Assembly: GCF_024323335.1 (NCBI RefSeq)
Contig: NC_066583.1
Coordinates: forward strand, 416,342,031-416,406,030
From: Lathyrus oleraceus
Taxonomy: Eukaryota > Streptophyta > Magnoliopsida > Fabales > Fabaceae
Reading direction: 5' to 3'
Length of the DNA stretch: 64,000 bases
The first letter of the stretch is position 1. Each line of letters opens with the position of its first letter. Below the pieces are notes generated by a model, which saw only the letters and a program-made list of their open reading frames with translations, had not been told where the DNA came from and ran no database searches. A program made the translations under genes and the position numbers. This document shows, in pieces, positions 1 through 10,982 of this stretch.

Positions 1-1736
1 TCTTCCACCCTGACAACAAGATCTTCAGCTTCAACCCCTTCAATATTGTTCCCCCGGTGGGCACCATGCGCAGGCATAGGGTTATTTACAACATTCGGCA
101 CAGGAGCGAAATTGATAGTCTTGGCATCAATCAAGTCCTGGACTTTATGATGAAAAGCCCTGCAGTTCTCTATATGGTTTCCCGGCGCACCAGAATGAAA
201 GTCACAACGCACATTGGCATCATACCCAGGTGGTATTTTTGTCAATGGCGCCATAGTCCTCAATTCCATAAATCCTAGTCTGAGCAACTCAGGCAGTAGC
301 TCAGCGTAGGTCATTGGCAAGGGATCAAAACGTCTATCAGGCATCCCCTGCCTCGGCTGATACGGACGTTGTTGTTGTTGTTGTTGTTGTTGTGGCATTT
401 GTTGTTGAACCCTCTGTTGTTGCGGTTGTTGACGTTGTTGAGGTGAAGGAATGGTCACTGCAGCAACCTGACGGTACTGACTTCTGTTCTGATTTCTGCG
501 GTGCTGAACATCATTAGTTTCACCCTCTCTTCGGTGAGGTGCCCCAGAAAAAGGTTTCTTAGAAGAAGAGGAACCAGCATCTTGGATCTTACCAGCCTTG
601 ATCAAATTTTCAGTCCTCTCTCCACAAATGACCACATCGGAAAAACTACCGAATGGGCAACTTCCCATCCGGTCCATGAATACTCCTTGTAGCGTGCCAA
701 TAAACATGTCAGTCAACTCCCTCTCCAGCATAGGGGGTTGAACTCTCGCAGCCAGTTCACGCCATCTCTGGGCGTACTCCTTGAAGCTTTCTCCAGATTT
801 TTGGCAAAGACTCTGCAGCTGAGTCCGGCTAGGCGCCATGTCCATGTTATGTTTGTATTGCCTCAAGAAGGCCTCACCCAGGTCCCTCCAGCATCAGATA
901 GAATCTCTCTTCAATTCCATGTACCAGTCCAAAGAAGCCCCAGATAGACTATCTTGGAAAAAATACATCCACATCTTTTCATCATCGGTATACGCAGAGA
1001 TTTTCCGATAATATGCCTGCACGTGAGTGCGAGGGCAAGAGGTACCATTGTACTTATCAAAAGACGGTGCTTTGAACTTGTATGGGATTCTCAACCCTTC
1101 AACCAACCCCATATTGGTCACGTCGAAACCAAGGGAGTTCTGACATTCCATCGCACGGATCTTCTCAGCCAGGGCCTCAACCTTCCGATCCCTATCCTCG
1201 ACTCTGACCACCTCATCATCTTCACTCAGCAGCGTGAACATGTCCTCTTGTTTGTCGACAATAGGAGCAGGATGACGAACCGGAGCCCGGGTAGCTCTAA
1301 CGTTGACAGTCTCTGCAGCAAGAGGCTGTCCATTAATCCTTATCCCCCTTAGTTCATCCCCGACGGCATAGTCGTTAGTGGGAGCAGCAACATTGACATT
1401 CTCATGAGCAGGTGCAACAACAGGCGAAGCACGGTTGGACGTCTGAATCACGGTCTCTTGTCTCTGAACCAGGGCTCGAAGCTCTTCCTGACCTTGCGCA
1501 ACCCCTTGCATCATCGTCATAAACTGGGCCATGTTTGCCCTCATCTCAGCCAACTCAGTCTGAACCTGATCCATACTTCTCTGTTGATTGAGTCTGGTTG
1601 AATACCGGTGCGGTCTCTGATCAGCTATCCTGCCTGACACAGGAACCAGAGTGAGAAGTCGGGAACGAGAACACCTGTCATGCAAAATGATATGTGTATG
1701 ATGTGCGTGATGTGTATGCAGGTTAACTTTTTCCAT
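1..1736 (-). pseudogene. gag (capsid) frame of the outer Ogre-like element, one premature stop, cut by window edge
   Basis: The frame encodes a Ty3/gypsy capsid polyprotein. It has an ATG at 1736 and a more likely one at 1574 (MDQVQTELAEM, start of a coiled-coil-like stretch). The core around 950-1100 (KFKAPSFDKYNGT, then FFQDSLSGASLDWYMEL) matches the retrotransposon gag domain in the neighbouring Ogre. An in-frame TGA at 894-896 interrupts it, after which the same frame stays open to position 1. That part contains EYAQRWRELAARVQPP, a Gln-rich tract from CAA/CAG repeats at about 365-430, and a degenerate zinc knuckle (C-X2-H-X5-H-X4-C pattern) near 160-215. The single stop in an otherwise open frame suggests modest decay. 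Function by homology: particle assembly and RNA packaging. Confidence 0.85.
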
Positions 1737-2611
1737 GCATTATTATTATTACTTTTTTGAAAATAAACATGCTATGATGCAAATGATGGAGCCATGACTG
1801 GTCAGCTGGGCATCACGTGGCACAGGATCAAAGCTTCGACTTGAACTTGGAACCACAGATTCATCTGAAACCCAACGTCATCTGAACCCAAGTCAACATC
1901 TGAGCAAGTACCCTCAAATTCAGCCCAGGGATCCGAAATAAACGGAACCCTCTGATCAATACCAGGATCAAACCTCCGGCGTCCAGAAATAAAGATCCAT
2001 AAATCCGGCTTAAGATCATCAACACAGCATCACTGGCAGAAACTGTACTTGCAAGGATCAAACCCTCCCCTCACAGGTGAATTCTAACAAGGTCATCCTA
2101 AGGCGGACAATGGTCTCGACAATCGGGCAAAGATACTCAACGGGTTTGCCCTTTCGGGTGTGCCGTTGTAGCTCTCTTAAGATCATCTAAACCAAAGATC
2201 CGGGAAAGAACGGTCACCGAAGTCAACAGCTCAGATGAGATCATCCAACCTGAGTGGAATAACTCCAAACGGAAGGACTCTCTTAAATGAACCTCGTCCA
2301 GCTGTGGTGACACGTCGCAACAACATGCTGATACAGCAAGTGAGGAAACGCGAGACCACACTAATCCTAGGTGTATACTCGGGCCTGGGTTTTGGCCCCA
2401 CTCAGAACACCCACCCCAAACAGAGGAACCACCTGTACAGAAGACAGCTCAATGACAGTATGATACATGCAAACAGATATGCACTTATATACAACATAAT
2501 AATCATGAATGCAATAAATAACAGCAAATAGCAACCAAAACCCTAACCTAGAGAGTGCTAGGAGAGACTCGCTTAGGGAAGATGGACCAACAAGAGGTCA
2601 ACTTCTCTTTA
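1737..2611 (-). other. Untranslated leader between PBS and gag of the outer element
   Basis: No coding frame resembling ORF1 or any known domain was found. The stretch is rich in short degenerate repeats such as GGATCAAA, AAGATCATC and CATCTGAACCC. It lies between the primer-binding site and the gag ATG on the minus strand, so it is the 5' untranslated leader of the genomic RNA. Confidence 0.6.
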
Positions 2612-2629
2612 TCCCCAGCAGAGTCGCCA
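2612..2629 (-). other. Primer-binding site of the outer element
   Basis: On the minus strand this reads TGGCGACTCTGCTGGGGA, starting with the TGG that pairs with a tRNA CCA end. It sits 2 nt from the LTR end at 2632. The inner Ogre has the same first 15 nt in the same place. Published Ogre work, as I recall, reports a tRNA-Arg primer; I did not verify the match. Confidence 0.8.
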
Positions 2630-2814
2630 GCTGACGCATTACGCGAAAAACCGGCGGGAAACGAAAACAACAGAGCCGCCACCGTGCGTTATTTATCCCA
2701 AAAGAGGGAAAGGAAACGCTCGAAGTAAACCTAGAAAGAACATGGTCTCGCGACCAAAGAGAATGGGATCGGGAGTCGGTTATGCGAAGGGAAGGTATTA
2801 GCACCCCTACGCAT

Positions 2815-2830
2815 CCGTCGTACTCGACGG
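2815..2830 (-). other. Covarying 6-bp hairpin with TACT loop (outer LTR)
   Basis: The plus strand reads CCGTCG-TACT-CGACGG. The inner LTR has CCTAGG-TACT-CCTAGG (4686-4701; copy at 23882-23897). The third family has CCATGG-TACT-CCATGG (52926-52941). The loop is fixed while three stem pairs change together. In transcript sense (minus strand) the loop is AGUA. It lies next to a conserved block that reads GGTGCTAATACCTTCCC in transcript sense. Confidence 0.7.
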
Positions 2831-3106
2831 GATCCACGCACAAAAGGAAGGGAAATGGTTGCTAAAAACTGCTCACAAACACACACTGGCTGAAAGAGAC
2901 ACAGGAAAACAAACGAAACTAACTCGGCAGGATATCGCATCCTGGGCCTACGTAGTCTATCAGGCATAGACATCAGAGTCGACGTAGTTCGGACTAGGGG
3001 AAAACGTGCTCGCTAGGATGTCGCATCCTATGCATACGTATCTTCTCGGGCTAAGAAGAATCAGAGCACTCGTAGCTCGGCTCACGCACGCCAAACAAAT
3101 AAACAC

Positions 3107-3325
3107 TGGAAATCGACTGCCAATCGCTGGACTTACGTCAAACTCCACACAAAACAGGCAAACATGGAAACCGAATGCCAATCGCTGGACTTACATCAGA
3201 CTCTGAACCAAACATACGCACACTGGAAACCAACTGCCAATCGCTGGTCTTATGTCAGACTCCAACAAAAGAAACTGGAAACTGAATGCCAATCGCTGGA
3301 CTTACATCGGACTCCAACCAGAAAA
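3107..3325 (-). repeat. Four tandem ~52-59-bp units in the outer LTR
   Basis: Each unit carries a core like TGCCAATCGCTGGACTTAC followed by a variable tail. A related array (core GATGCCAAT..ATGGACTTA) sits at the equivalent place in the inner LTRs, so the array predates the split of the two families. Confidence 0.75.
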
Positions 3326-4463
3326 AGAGAAACAACTCACACAAACAAAACAAAAGGGCGCCCGGAGAGATCAACTCATCTCCTGCCTACGTACGTCATC
3401 TGGTATGAGGATCAGGGCGACGTAGTTCCCCTACGCAGGGACAAAGGACTAGCCTAACCAGATAACAAAGGGAGACACAACTAGGGAGACTACGACTCGA
3501 GCCTATATGTTATCATGCATATCATCCCTAAGTCAAGGTTTCTAGCTAACTTGCACAGGGAGCAAGCTAAACTTAAGCAGCACAACAGTCATACAGAAGC
3601 ACAAAGCAAGCACACACACTATATACAAACAGAGGGGCTCAAACAAGGCTAGGCTTTAGTCAAGGGGTCATATCAACCTCGACAAACAAGCCACTGTATC
3701 AGGGTGATGTTAGCTCTTAACCCTAACATTGAGAGCTAGGGTGAAGCAGATGAAATGGGAAGTGAGGGGTGTGCCTCACAGCTCTTATCCCTAGCCTGGG
3801 AGAGCTTTAGACAAATGAAGTGTGGGTTCAGAAAGTTGGAACCCTTCTACACTTAAAACACTGACTCAACATAGATCTTGGGTTAATATCCACAATGCAT
3901 CAACACCAGTTGTGTGAGCAAAGGGATGACTCAACTGAGTAGCAGGAGATGCATTGCACATCTCTTGTGTCTGCCAATTGCCTTATCAAAGGTCTTTTCC
4001 TGCTTGGGGACAAAAATAAACAAGCACAAGCATTGCCTCTTAAGGAGGACTTCAGACAGGTGTCTGACCAAGTAACAGGCCAGGTCTTCCAGACTACATG
4101 GAGTTAGAGACATTATACCTCAATGCTCAAGCTATCAAGCAAAGCAAAAGCAAGTTCACAAAGGAACTATAGCAACTAAGGTACCTGAGAACAATCCAAT
4201 ATAATCAGTACACAACTCAAACAAAAATCAAACAGACAATGGTCAACAGTTAACTGTACACAAACAGACAAACAAGCATCAATGCATCAAGCAAAGCACA
4301 AGCTCAACTCAAAGGAGCTAATCCACCTACAAAACAACTTAATTTTAATCAACATCAATCAAATATCAATCCAAATGAGCAATTGAATCAAACTCCTCAA
4401 TGCCATATGCTTCTTGTCCTGAAAACACAACTCAAACATAAGCACTAACCACTAGAACATGGC

Positions 4464-4468
4464 CTAGG
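4464..4468. repeat. Target-site duplication CTAGG, left copy
   Basis: CTAGG lies immediately before the TG of the left inner LTR. The same five bases follow the CA of the right LTR at 29115-29119. It marks insertion of the inner Ogre into the outer element's LTR. Confidence 0.9.
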
Positions 4469-4685
4469 TGTAGCGGTGTATTCGTCGCTATATGATTTAT
4501 TGATTAAACCATAAGCAATGTATACAAAGAATCGAGTCGCCACCGCACTTTTATTTATCCAAAGGACTGGCTAAAAAGCGAACAAAAGCCTAAGAAGTTT
4601 TACACATAGAAAACTAATGAAAAGATCAGAGAGTATGGGTAAGGGGTAAATTACGCAATGGGAAGGTGTTAGGCACCCATCACGT

Positions 4686-4701
4686 CCTAGGTACTCCTAG
4701 G
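4686..4701 (-). other. Covarying hairpin CCTAGG-TACT-CCTAGG (inner LTR)
   Basis: A six-base-pair stem encloses a four-base loop identical to those in two other LTR families (2815-2830 and 52926-52941), whose stems differ at three paired positions. The identical copy in the 5' LTR is at 23882-23897. Confidence 0.7.
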
Positions 4702-5467
4702 GAGCCCTTTTCACACTTGTTGTATAAAAATGTTTATTTGTTTATGACATATTGTGCAAACATGAATGGGATGATGAGAAAAGAATATACAATTTTTATT
4801 GTTTTTGTGTTTGAACGGATGAACCCGTTGCCTACGTACCTTCCATCAAAGGTAAGGATCAAAACGCCGTAGTTCGGCTAAAAGATTTCCAAAAATTAGT
4901 GAGTTCATTTTAAAACACAAGCATTAAGGCTTTTCATTACCAATGGGAGAAAACTCAACCTGAATTCAACAATCCACCACGCGAGGACGGCTTCGACGTA
5001 CTAGAGGGGTTAACCCTGTTTTCAGTACGGAAGTCTTACAATCAACTTACTAAGGACAAGGTAAGATTTACATCAACCGCTATGGTAATTGAAACCTATG
5101 GCTAATGTATGAAAACATATTAACAATGGACAAAGCCACAAAACAATTGAATGTGTGAAGTTAACTGATTATGAGTATTCACAAAACATGGTCAAGGTAT
5201 GATTAAGATTGATTCAAAGAAATGTTATGAAATGGAATTTGAAAAGTCAAGGACTTAGGGTCCAGGTTTCTAATTTGAAAAGACATGAAGATGTTTGCAC
5301 AACAAGTCAAAGTTTTGAATTAACAATGTGAAAAGGTTTAGGACAAAGAGGGTATGGATAAGGGAGTGTAAAACTTCCTAGAAGTTCACCTCTTGAAATC
5401 ATATAGAAGATGATTCAAGTGTGTCCTTAGGAATAGGCAAATGAGCAATATCAAATAAAGGCAAGGT

Positions 5468-5725
5468 GATACCGAATGCCATCAATGGACTTATACCAAT
5501 CTCACTACAAAGGTGGATGCCGGATACCAATAAATGGATTTACACCAGTCTCCTAAAACAAACAGGGATGTCAGATGCCAATAAATGGACTTATTCCAAC
5601 CTCCTAAAACAAACAAAACATGGATATCAGATGCCAATCTATCTGGACTTATTCTAATCTCCTCAAAGTAAACAAAATATGGATGTCAGATGCCAATCTG
5701 TCTGGACTTACTCTAATCTCCAACA
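5468..5725 (-). repeat. Five tandem ~48-58-bp units in the inner LTR
   Basis: The units share a core of GATGCCAAT...GGACTTA with variable spacers rich in CTCCTAAAACAAAC. The copy in the other LTR is at about 24664-24921. The array resembles the one at 3107-3325 in the outer LTR. Confidence 0.75.
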
Positions 5726-7986
5726 GATGATCATAGGAATACAAAAGCCAACAACATGGTCTTACAATTGCATCCTCACATACAACAAACAAACAAGCAA
5801 TGGACATGAGTGGCCAAATGAAACGGTCTTACACTCTATCCCTTCCAAATCATAGGAACAATGGCCAATGAATGGACTTATAGTTGTCCTCAATGGGTAA
5901 ACCAAAGATGGATCACAAGGATATGAAATGATGATCATGCAATAATGAACAATTAATGATGATAAATGCACAAAGGTATGCAAGCAAACATGCACATATG
6001 AACCAAGCAATCAATCAAACAAAGTCATTTAGCACGCACTATAACCAAGCAATTAGGCTCAAGCAAGGGTTAGACTTAAGAGTCAACTGGAATGGGGTAA
6101 ATGGTGCTCTTAACCTTGACATTGAGAGCCAAGGTGAAGCAGATGAAAGGATATGAGGGGTGTGCCTCATTGCTCTTATCCCTGGTTAGGGAGAGCATTG
6201 AATATCAGAAGGTGTGGGAGTTCAGAAAGTTGGAACTCTCTCCACAAGTTAATGACTCGATAGATCTTGGGTTTTTACTCACTATGCATCAACACATGTG
6301 GTGTGAGCAAGGTGAGTGACACACAGAATAGTAGGAGATAGGCTACATATCTCTTCTATCTACCAATTGCCTCATATGAGGTCTTTTCCTGCTTGGGGAC
6401 AAAGTTAAACAATCACAAACATTGCCTCTTAAGGAGGACTTCAGACAGGTGCCTGGCTAAGTAACAAGCCAGGTCTTCCAGACTACATGGAGACAAGAGA
6501 TTCTACCTCAATGCTTAAGCAAAGCAAAGCAATAGCAAGTTCACAATGGAACTATAGCAACTAAGGTACCTGAAATCAATCAAATATAATCAGTACTCAA
6601 TCACAGAGTCAAAACAGACAGGATAAGAACCAACAGTCAACACAATCAATCACATGTGCAAAGCACCAACTAAAATCAAATGAGCTAGCATCCTACAAAA
6701 CAAATCAAGTTAGTTCATAACAATCAAATAAACCAAACTCAATCAACTTGAATCAAACTCCTTAAAGCAATTGCTTCTTCACCTGAAAACAAACTCAAAT
6801 ATGAGAAGTGAACCCTTAGGCCAAAGCCTAGGGTCCAAGATAGGGAAAAAATTTAAAACAGAACATGAAACTTAACCAAAATCAAGATTAATCAATTAAG
6901 AACAAATTCCAATTGGTCTCATGTCAAAATTATTCACCAACTCCATTTCATAAGCAAAACATGTCAAACTATGCAAATTGAAACACATTGGAGTAAACAG
7001 AATGAACACAAGCATATCAATACCAAAATGGCTCAATAAATTTCAAGAAAAATCATGCTTAATCAGAACACACTCAATGAGCTACATACCAAAAATCATG
7101 TCAATTGGATAAAGGGAAGCAAGTCAATTAAAATCCCTAAGTCAAAGCATATTCCAACAAGCTCATACAAGGCATCAAATCATGCATCAACTTCAAACAA
7201 GCATAAACAGCAACCAAACATGATAAATGAATGCAATCAAAGCCATGGCAACCTTCAAGATGTCTATAATACACATGCCAAATTTCAAGTCCATCCAATA
7301 AGCCACAAGAATTTCACAAAACATATGAGATCATGACTCACAAAATGTTCACAATTGGTCAATCAGAGGGAAAATTCTCAAACAAATAGAAAATGCATTC
7401 AAAAATCCCAGGAAAACTCACAAGAAAACTTAACATCAATAAGTATCAACATGCAAAAATCCAGAGCAATTGGCATAGCATAAGCATGGAAAATAAAATC
7501 AAGAATATGGACAAGAAATGTGTGACACACATTGTCACACCTCCAAAGATCACATCATATCTCACAATCCAGGAACTCAAAAATAGCAAACTATATACCA
7601 AAATGACCAGGAATGAGTCTAGAACACACATGTAAAATTTCAAGAATTTCCAATTAAGCATCAAGATTTCATGAAAGAAATAGCAAGCATTGTGCAACAA
7701 AGGACATGTGAAAACAAACCCTAGGCATTTATTTTTTCTACACGTGCACAAATTTATTAAAAATCATCAAAAAATAAAGGACATTGCAAGAATCATGGTA
7801 GAAAAAATTGCATGTGAATTGGATTAATAATGAATGAGTTATGATTTTTTGATTGTGGAAGAAAAATAAAAAAAGTGAAATAGAAGCATGTTAACATGTG
7901 GTGAGCATAAATGGAAAAATATACAAGGCAAAATGAGGAAAAGCTGGAAACCGGAATCGAACCTACGCCATTTTCAAATTGAGCGC

Positions 7987-8019
7987 CACTTAAGTGAAAC
8001 GCTGCGTTTCACTTAAGTG
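7987..8019. other. 33-bp palindrome in the inner LTR
   Basis: Two 16-base arms, CACTTAAGTGAAACGC and its reverse complement, are separated by one base. The copy in the right LTR is at 27185-27217. The outer LTR has a reduced form (AGTGAAACG-CGC-CGTTTCACT, 30281-30301) at the same distance from its TATA box. Confidence 0.9.
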
Positions 8020-8781
8020 CGTGGCGTGCTGTGATAGGTCACATGGGAAACAAACACAAAATCACATGCAAAGGCAAGGCAAAATGGATCTATGAAATTT
8101 TGGAAACGAAAAATATGAAGTTCATCATGTGTTCTTGCTGTTCATCATGCTTATGAACTTTTCATCACAGAAATTAACAAAAATTATATGGATCGAACCA
8201 GCATTCATCACAGAGCAATAATCTAACATTGATTTCAATTAATTTTACTTATAGCAAAAAAACCGATCCAAAGAAGTTTCACAATCAAAAATTCAAATCA
8301 GTATATCTTCTTCAAAACTTAATGAAATTGCACGATTCGAGTTGCATATTGATCTACATGATAGGATCTACAAAAGCCACATGAAGATTTCAAGAATTGA
8401 AGGATCCGAATTCTTACCTATTGGAAGATGCAGATCTTGAATTGTTGGATTCCAAGCTCCAATGGTGAAAACAGAACTTCTATGATCAATAGGAAGATGA
8501 ATGAAGGCAAGGAAACAACTCAACACAGCTTGAATGCATAGAAATCTTCAACTGCCATGTGAATCTTCAACTTGCAACAACCACGATCTTCACAGATTCA
8601 CCACTATTTTGCTTCAACAGATGCTCAATTATACCTACAGATGAGGATTAGCACAAGCACAAGCACAAAGAATCGTGAATTTTGATGAACAAAGTGAAAA
8701 AAGTTTGAGAGAATTTGAGAGAATTTTGGTTTGGATCTGAGATTGTGATTGTTGATCTCGATTTTCTGTTATGATTAAGAC

Positions 8782-8787
8782 TATATA
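8782..8787 (-). promoter_or_regulatory. Probable TATA box in the inner 3' LTR
   Basis: The minus strand reads GGTATATAGTC, about 1.14 kb downstream of the LTR start. No other TATA-like motif stood out in the U3 part. It is weaker than the TATAAATAG boxes in neighbouring LTRs. Confidence 0.5.
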
Positions 8788-9926
8788 CCACCTCTTAATC
8801 CAGTTTCTTAATCATGATTAGCAAAGTGGAAATGGATTAGTGAATGCTTATGTTATGCAATTTGGCAAAAATGCCCTTTTTCAAATGTAACCAATGGAAC
8901 AGTGTAATTCTTCTTGCAGCAAGTCCAAATTTCTGTTTTGAAGTGATTGGCATTGGTTTGGAGTGAAAATCATGTGTATTTTTCAAAATCACCTTTTCTC
9001 CCACCAAAATTTAAATTGGTTCACTTGAAAAATGGACTTTTTATGTGATGATTTTTGATGAAATGTGATGATGGATTATGATAAAGCATGTCAAATGGAG
9101 TTTGCTTAAAAAAACCTCACTCAATTTGGCCAAATGGTTCAAGAGTTATGCCTCCTTGAAGTTCAACTTTTCTTGAAAATGATTTGATCATAACTTGCCA
9201 ACCACACATGAGAAATTGATGTTCTTGGACTTTTTGGAAAGGTGAGAGCAAGATCTTCAACTTTCATGTTGGACAAAATTTCATTTGAAGCTTTCTTGAT
9301 GATGTAAAGTTGAGGAGAAGACCTTTCCATTTTTGGCAGTTTGAAATTACAGGTCACTTGCTATTTTTGGAAACTTTTTGTCTGACCTCCAATTCCTCAA
9401 GGTTGATGTTTGACATGTTATATGAGGCTTGTATGGACATGAATGAGACCTCTCAAACCATTTCCCACCATCAAATCCCTGATTAAATGCACAGTTGACC
9501 ACAGTTGACTTTGCTAGGGTTTTGGTTGATTGAACAATGCTTTGATGAATTTCAAGCCTCTACCACTTGAGATCTTGATTCCAAATGATGTCACAACTCA
9601 TATGAATCTCTTATGAATGATCATGGTGCCCAAATTCTCTAAGAATGGCCACCATCTAGCTCAATGGCTTGCCTTAGCTGGTTTGACCTAATTGCTTCAT
9701 CTGCAGGTAACATGGTTAGATGACAATATTTTTGTACTTTTGGGTTAGTAAACACAAATGAAAAGCAATGATATACAAATGCTAAACATGCTTGGTGATC
9801 AAGAACCACACTCACAATGTAACCCACCCACAAAGAGGGAGGCAAGGTGCACAATGATCCTTGAGGCAATGATATGATATGATATGATGCCATGAGGGAT
9901 CTTAGGGACAAAATTGGGGTCTTACA

Positions 9927-9940
9927 GATGCCCCTGTTTA
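9927..9940 (-). other. Polypurine tract of the inner Ogre
   Basis: The minus strand reads TAAACAGGGGCATC directly before the LTR TG. The same GGGGCATC or GGGGCAGC precedes the other two minus-strand 3' LTRs (57350 and 49553). It primes plus-strand DNA synthesis. Confidence 0.8.
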
Positions 9941-10982
9941 AGGTCATTCTACCCGGAGAAGTGAAGTTTAGAAATCTTCATCTTGGCGTGGTAGAATGGG
10001 CTTAAATAACAGTAATGAGACAAATTTTGGTCCCTAAGAGACCTCATGATGCAAATGTATGCATGCAAAAGACACAAACTCTGTGGGGGATATGGGTCCA
10101 CAAAGAAGAAAAGACGATCCATCGGAGTAATTCACTCACCAGGAACAGAGACATTAACAAGACTCTCATGGGGATTCTTATTGGGGATAAAAAGAATGCG
10201 TGAGCAGGACACAACTCTAATTTAGGGGAAACAGAAAACAGATTGGAAACTTTACTGGGGAAGTAAAGGACTCACACTGGGGAACAAACGAATTTCTAAA
10301 GGAAGACACATCTATTGGAAAGACTCAAGCTGACTCACAAAATGCATGTACTGGGGATAACACCAATACAGCAAAGGGTAGGAACATAAATCCGCTGGGG
10401 AAATTTAGAAAAGACTTTCCAGGGGAAACCAAAGGAAGAGATGTTACCGGTTAGTGGGTAACAAACTCAGGGAGAATGAATATCTAAGACCGGTATGAGG
10501 GTGAGAGATATCAATCAACCAAACATCTGAGAAAGACCTGAAAAAGGTACATAAACTCAGGAAAATCTGACTCCACAGGGGACCAAGGTTATAATAGGGA
10601 GCAGAAAGGAAGGAAACACCAAGGATACCGTGTTGTAGGTATGTAACAGGTGACCGACCAAAGCGTGAATTGGTGTGTGTTCCAAAACACTCATCATCCT
10701 GAAGAAAGCGAAAGCAAACTTGTTTATAGGATGGACATTTGATTCTGTAAAGAATGCAAATCTTACTCAGTTGGGGAAACAAACAAAGGATCCGACAAAA
10801 GAGCGCATGAGATATATTATCTATAGCCGTCAAAACGTAGATAATATACTCGCATGGAAAATTATCCTGAACCGGGTTGTAGGTTGTTTATAGGATAAAA
10901 TCCGGAAACGTGAATTGGTTTGTGTTCCAAGACACTCATCACCCTGAAGAAAGCTTAGAAAAGCAGACTTGTTTATAGGATG

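Larger units (their letters stand above)
2632..4468 (-). repeat. Outer element 5' LTR, 3' (U5-side) part
   Basis: This is the PBS-proximal part of the outer LTR, bounded by CA (minus strand) at 2632 and by the inner element's TSD copy at 4464-4468. It shares the order of blocks with the inner LTR: a PBS-like TGGCGGCTCTGTT at 2669-2682, a small hairpin at 2815-2830, CTACG...CGTAG inverted pairs (2948-2987 and 3387-3425), and a short tandem array near 3107-3325. It resumes at 29120. Confidence 0.85.
4469..9926 (-). repeat. 3' LTR of the inner Ogre (5458 bp)
   Basis: It begins TGTAAGACCCC on the minus strand at 9926 and ends CGCTACA at 4469. A TATA-like box lies about 1.14 kb in, leaving a very long transcribed R-U5 part. 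Internal landmarks are a 33-bp near-perfect palindrome (7987-8019), a GGTTCGATTCC motif resembling a Pol III B box (minus strand, 7953-7963), a five-unit tandem array (5468-5725), a CTACG/CGTAG pair (4832-4872), a hairpin (4686-4701) and a PBS-like GTGGCGACTC at 4534-4543. No coding region is supported; small frames in it are chance. Confidence 0.92.

Noticed and set aside
954..1352. 132-codon plus-strand frame
   Set aside because: Antisense to the outer gag, no domain or promoter.
7953..7963. tRNA gene or SINE suggested by a B-box-like GGTTCGATTCC
   Set aside because: No cloverleaf, anticodon stem or convincing A box; reported only as a motif.
7987..8019. Rho-independent terminator
   Set aside because: Palindrome lies in a eukaryotic LTR, lacks a following T run and is not at a gene end.
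10015..10203. Small frames in the inner 3' UTR as host exons
   Set aside because: They sit in repeat-derived sequence with no domain, splice context or conservation between repeat units.
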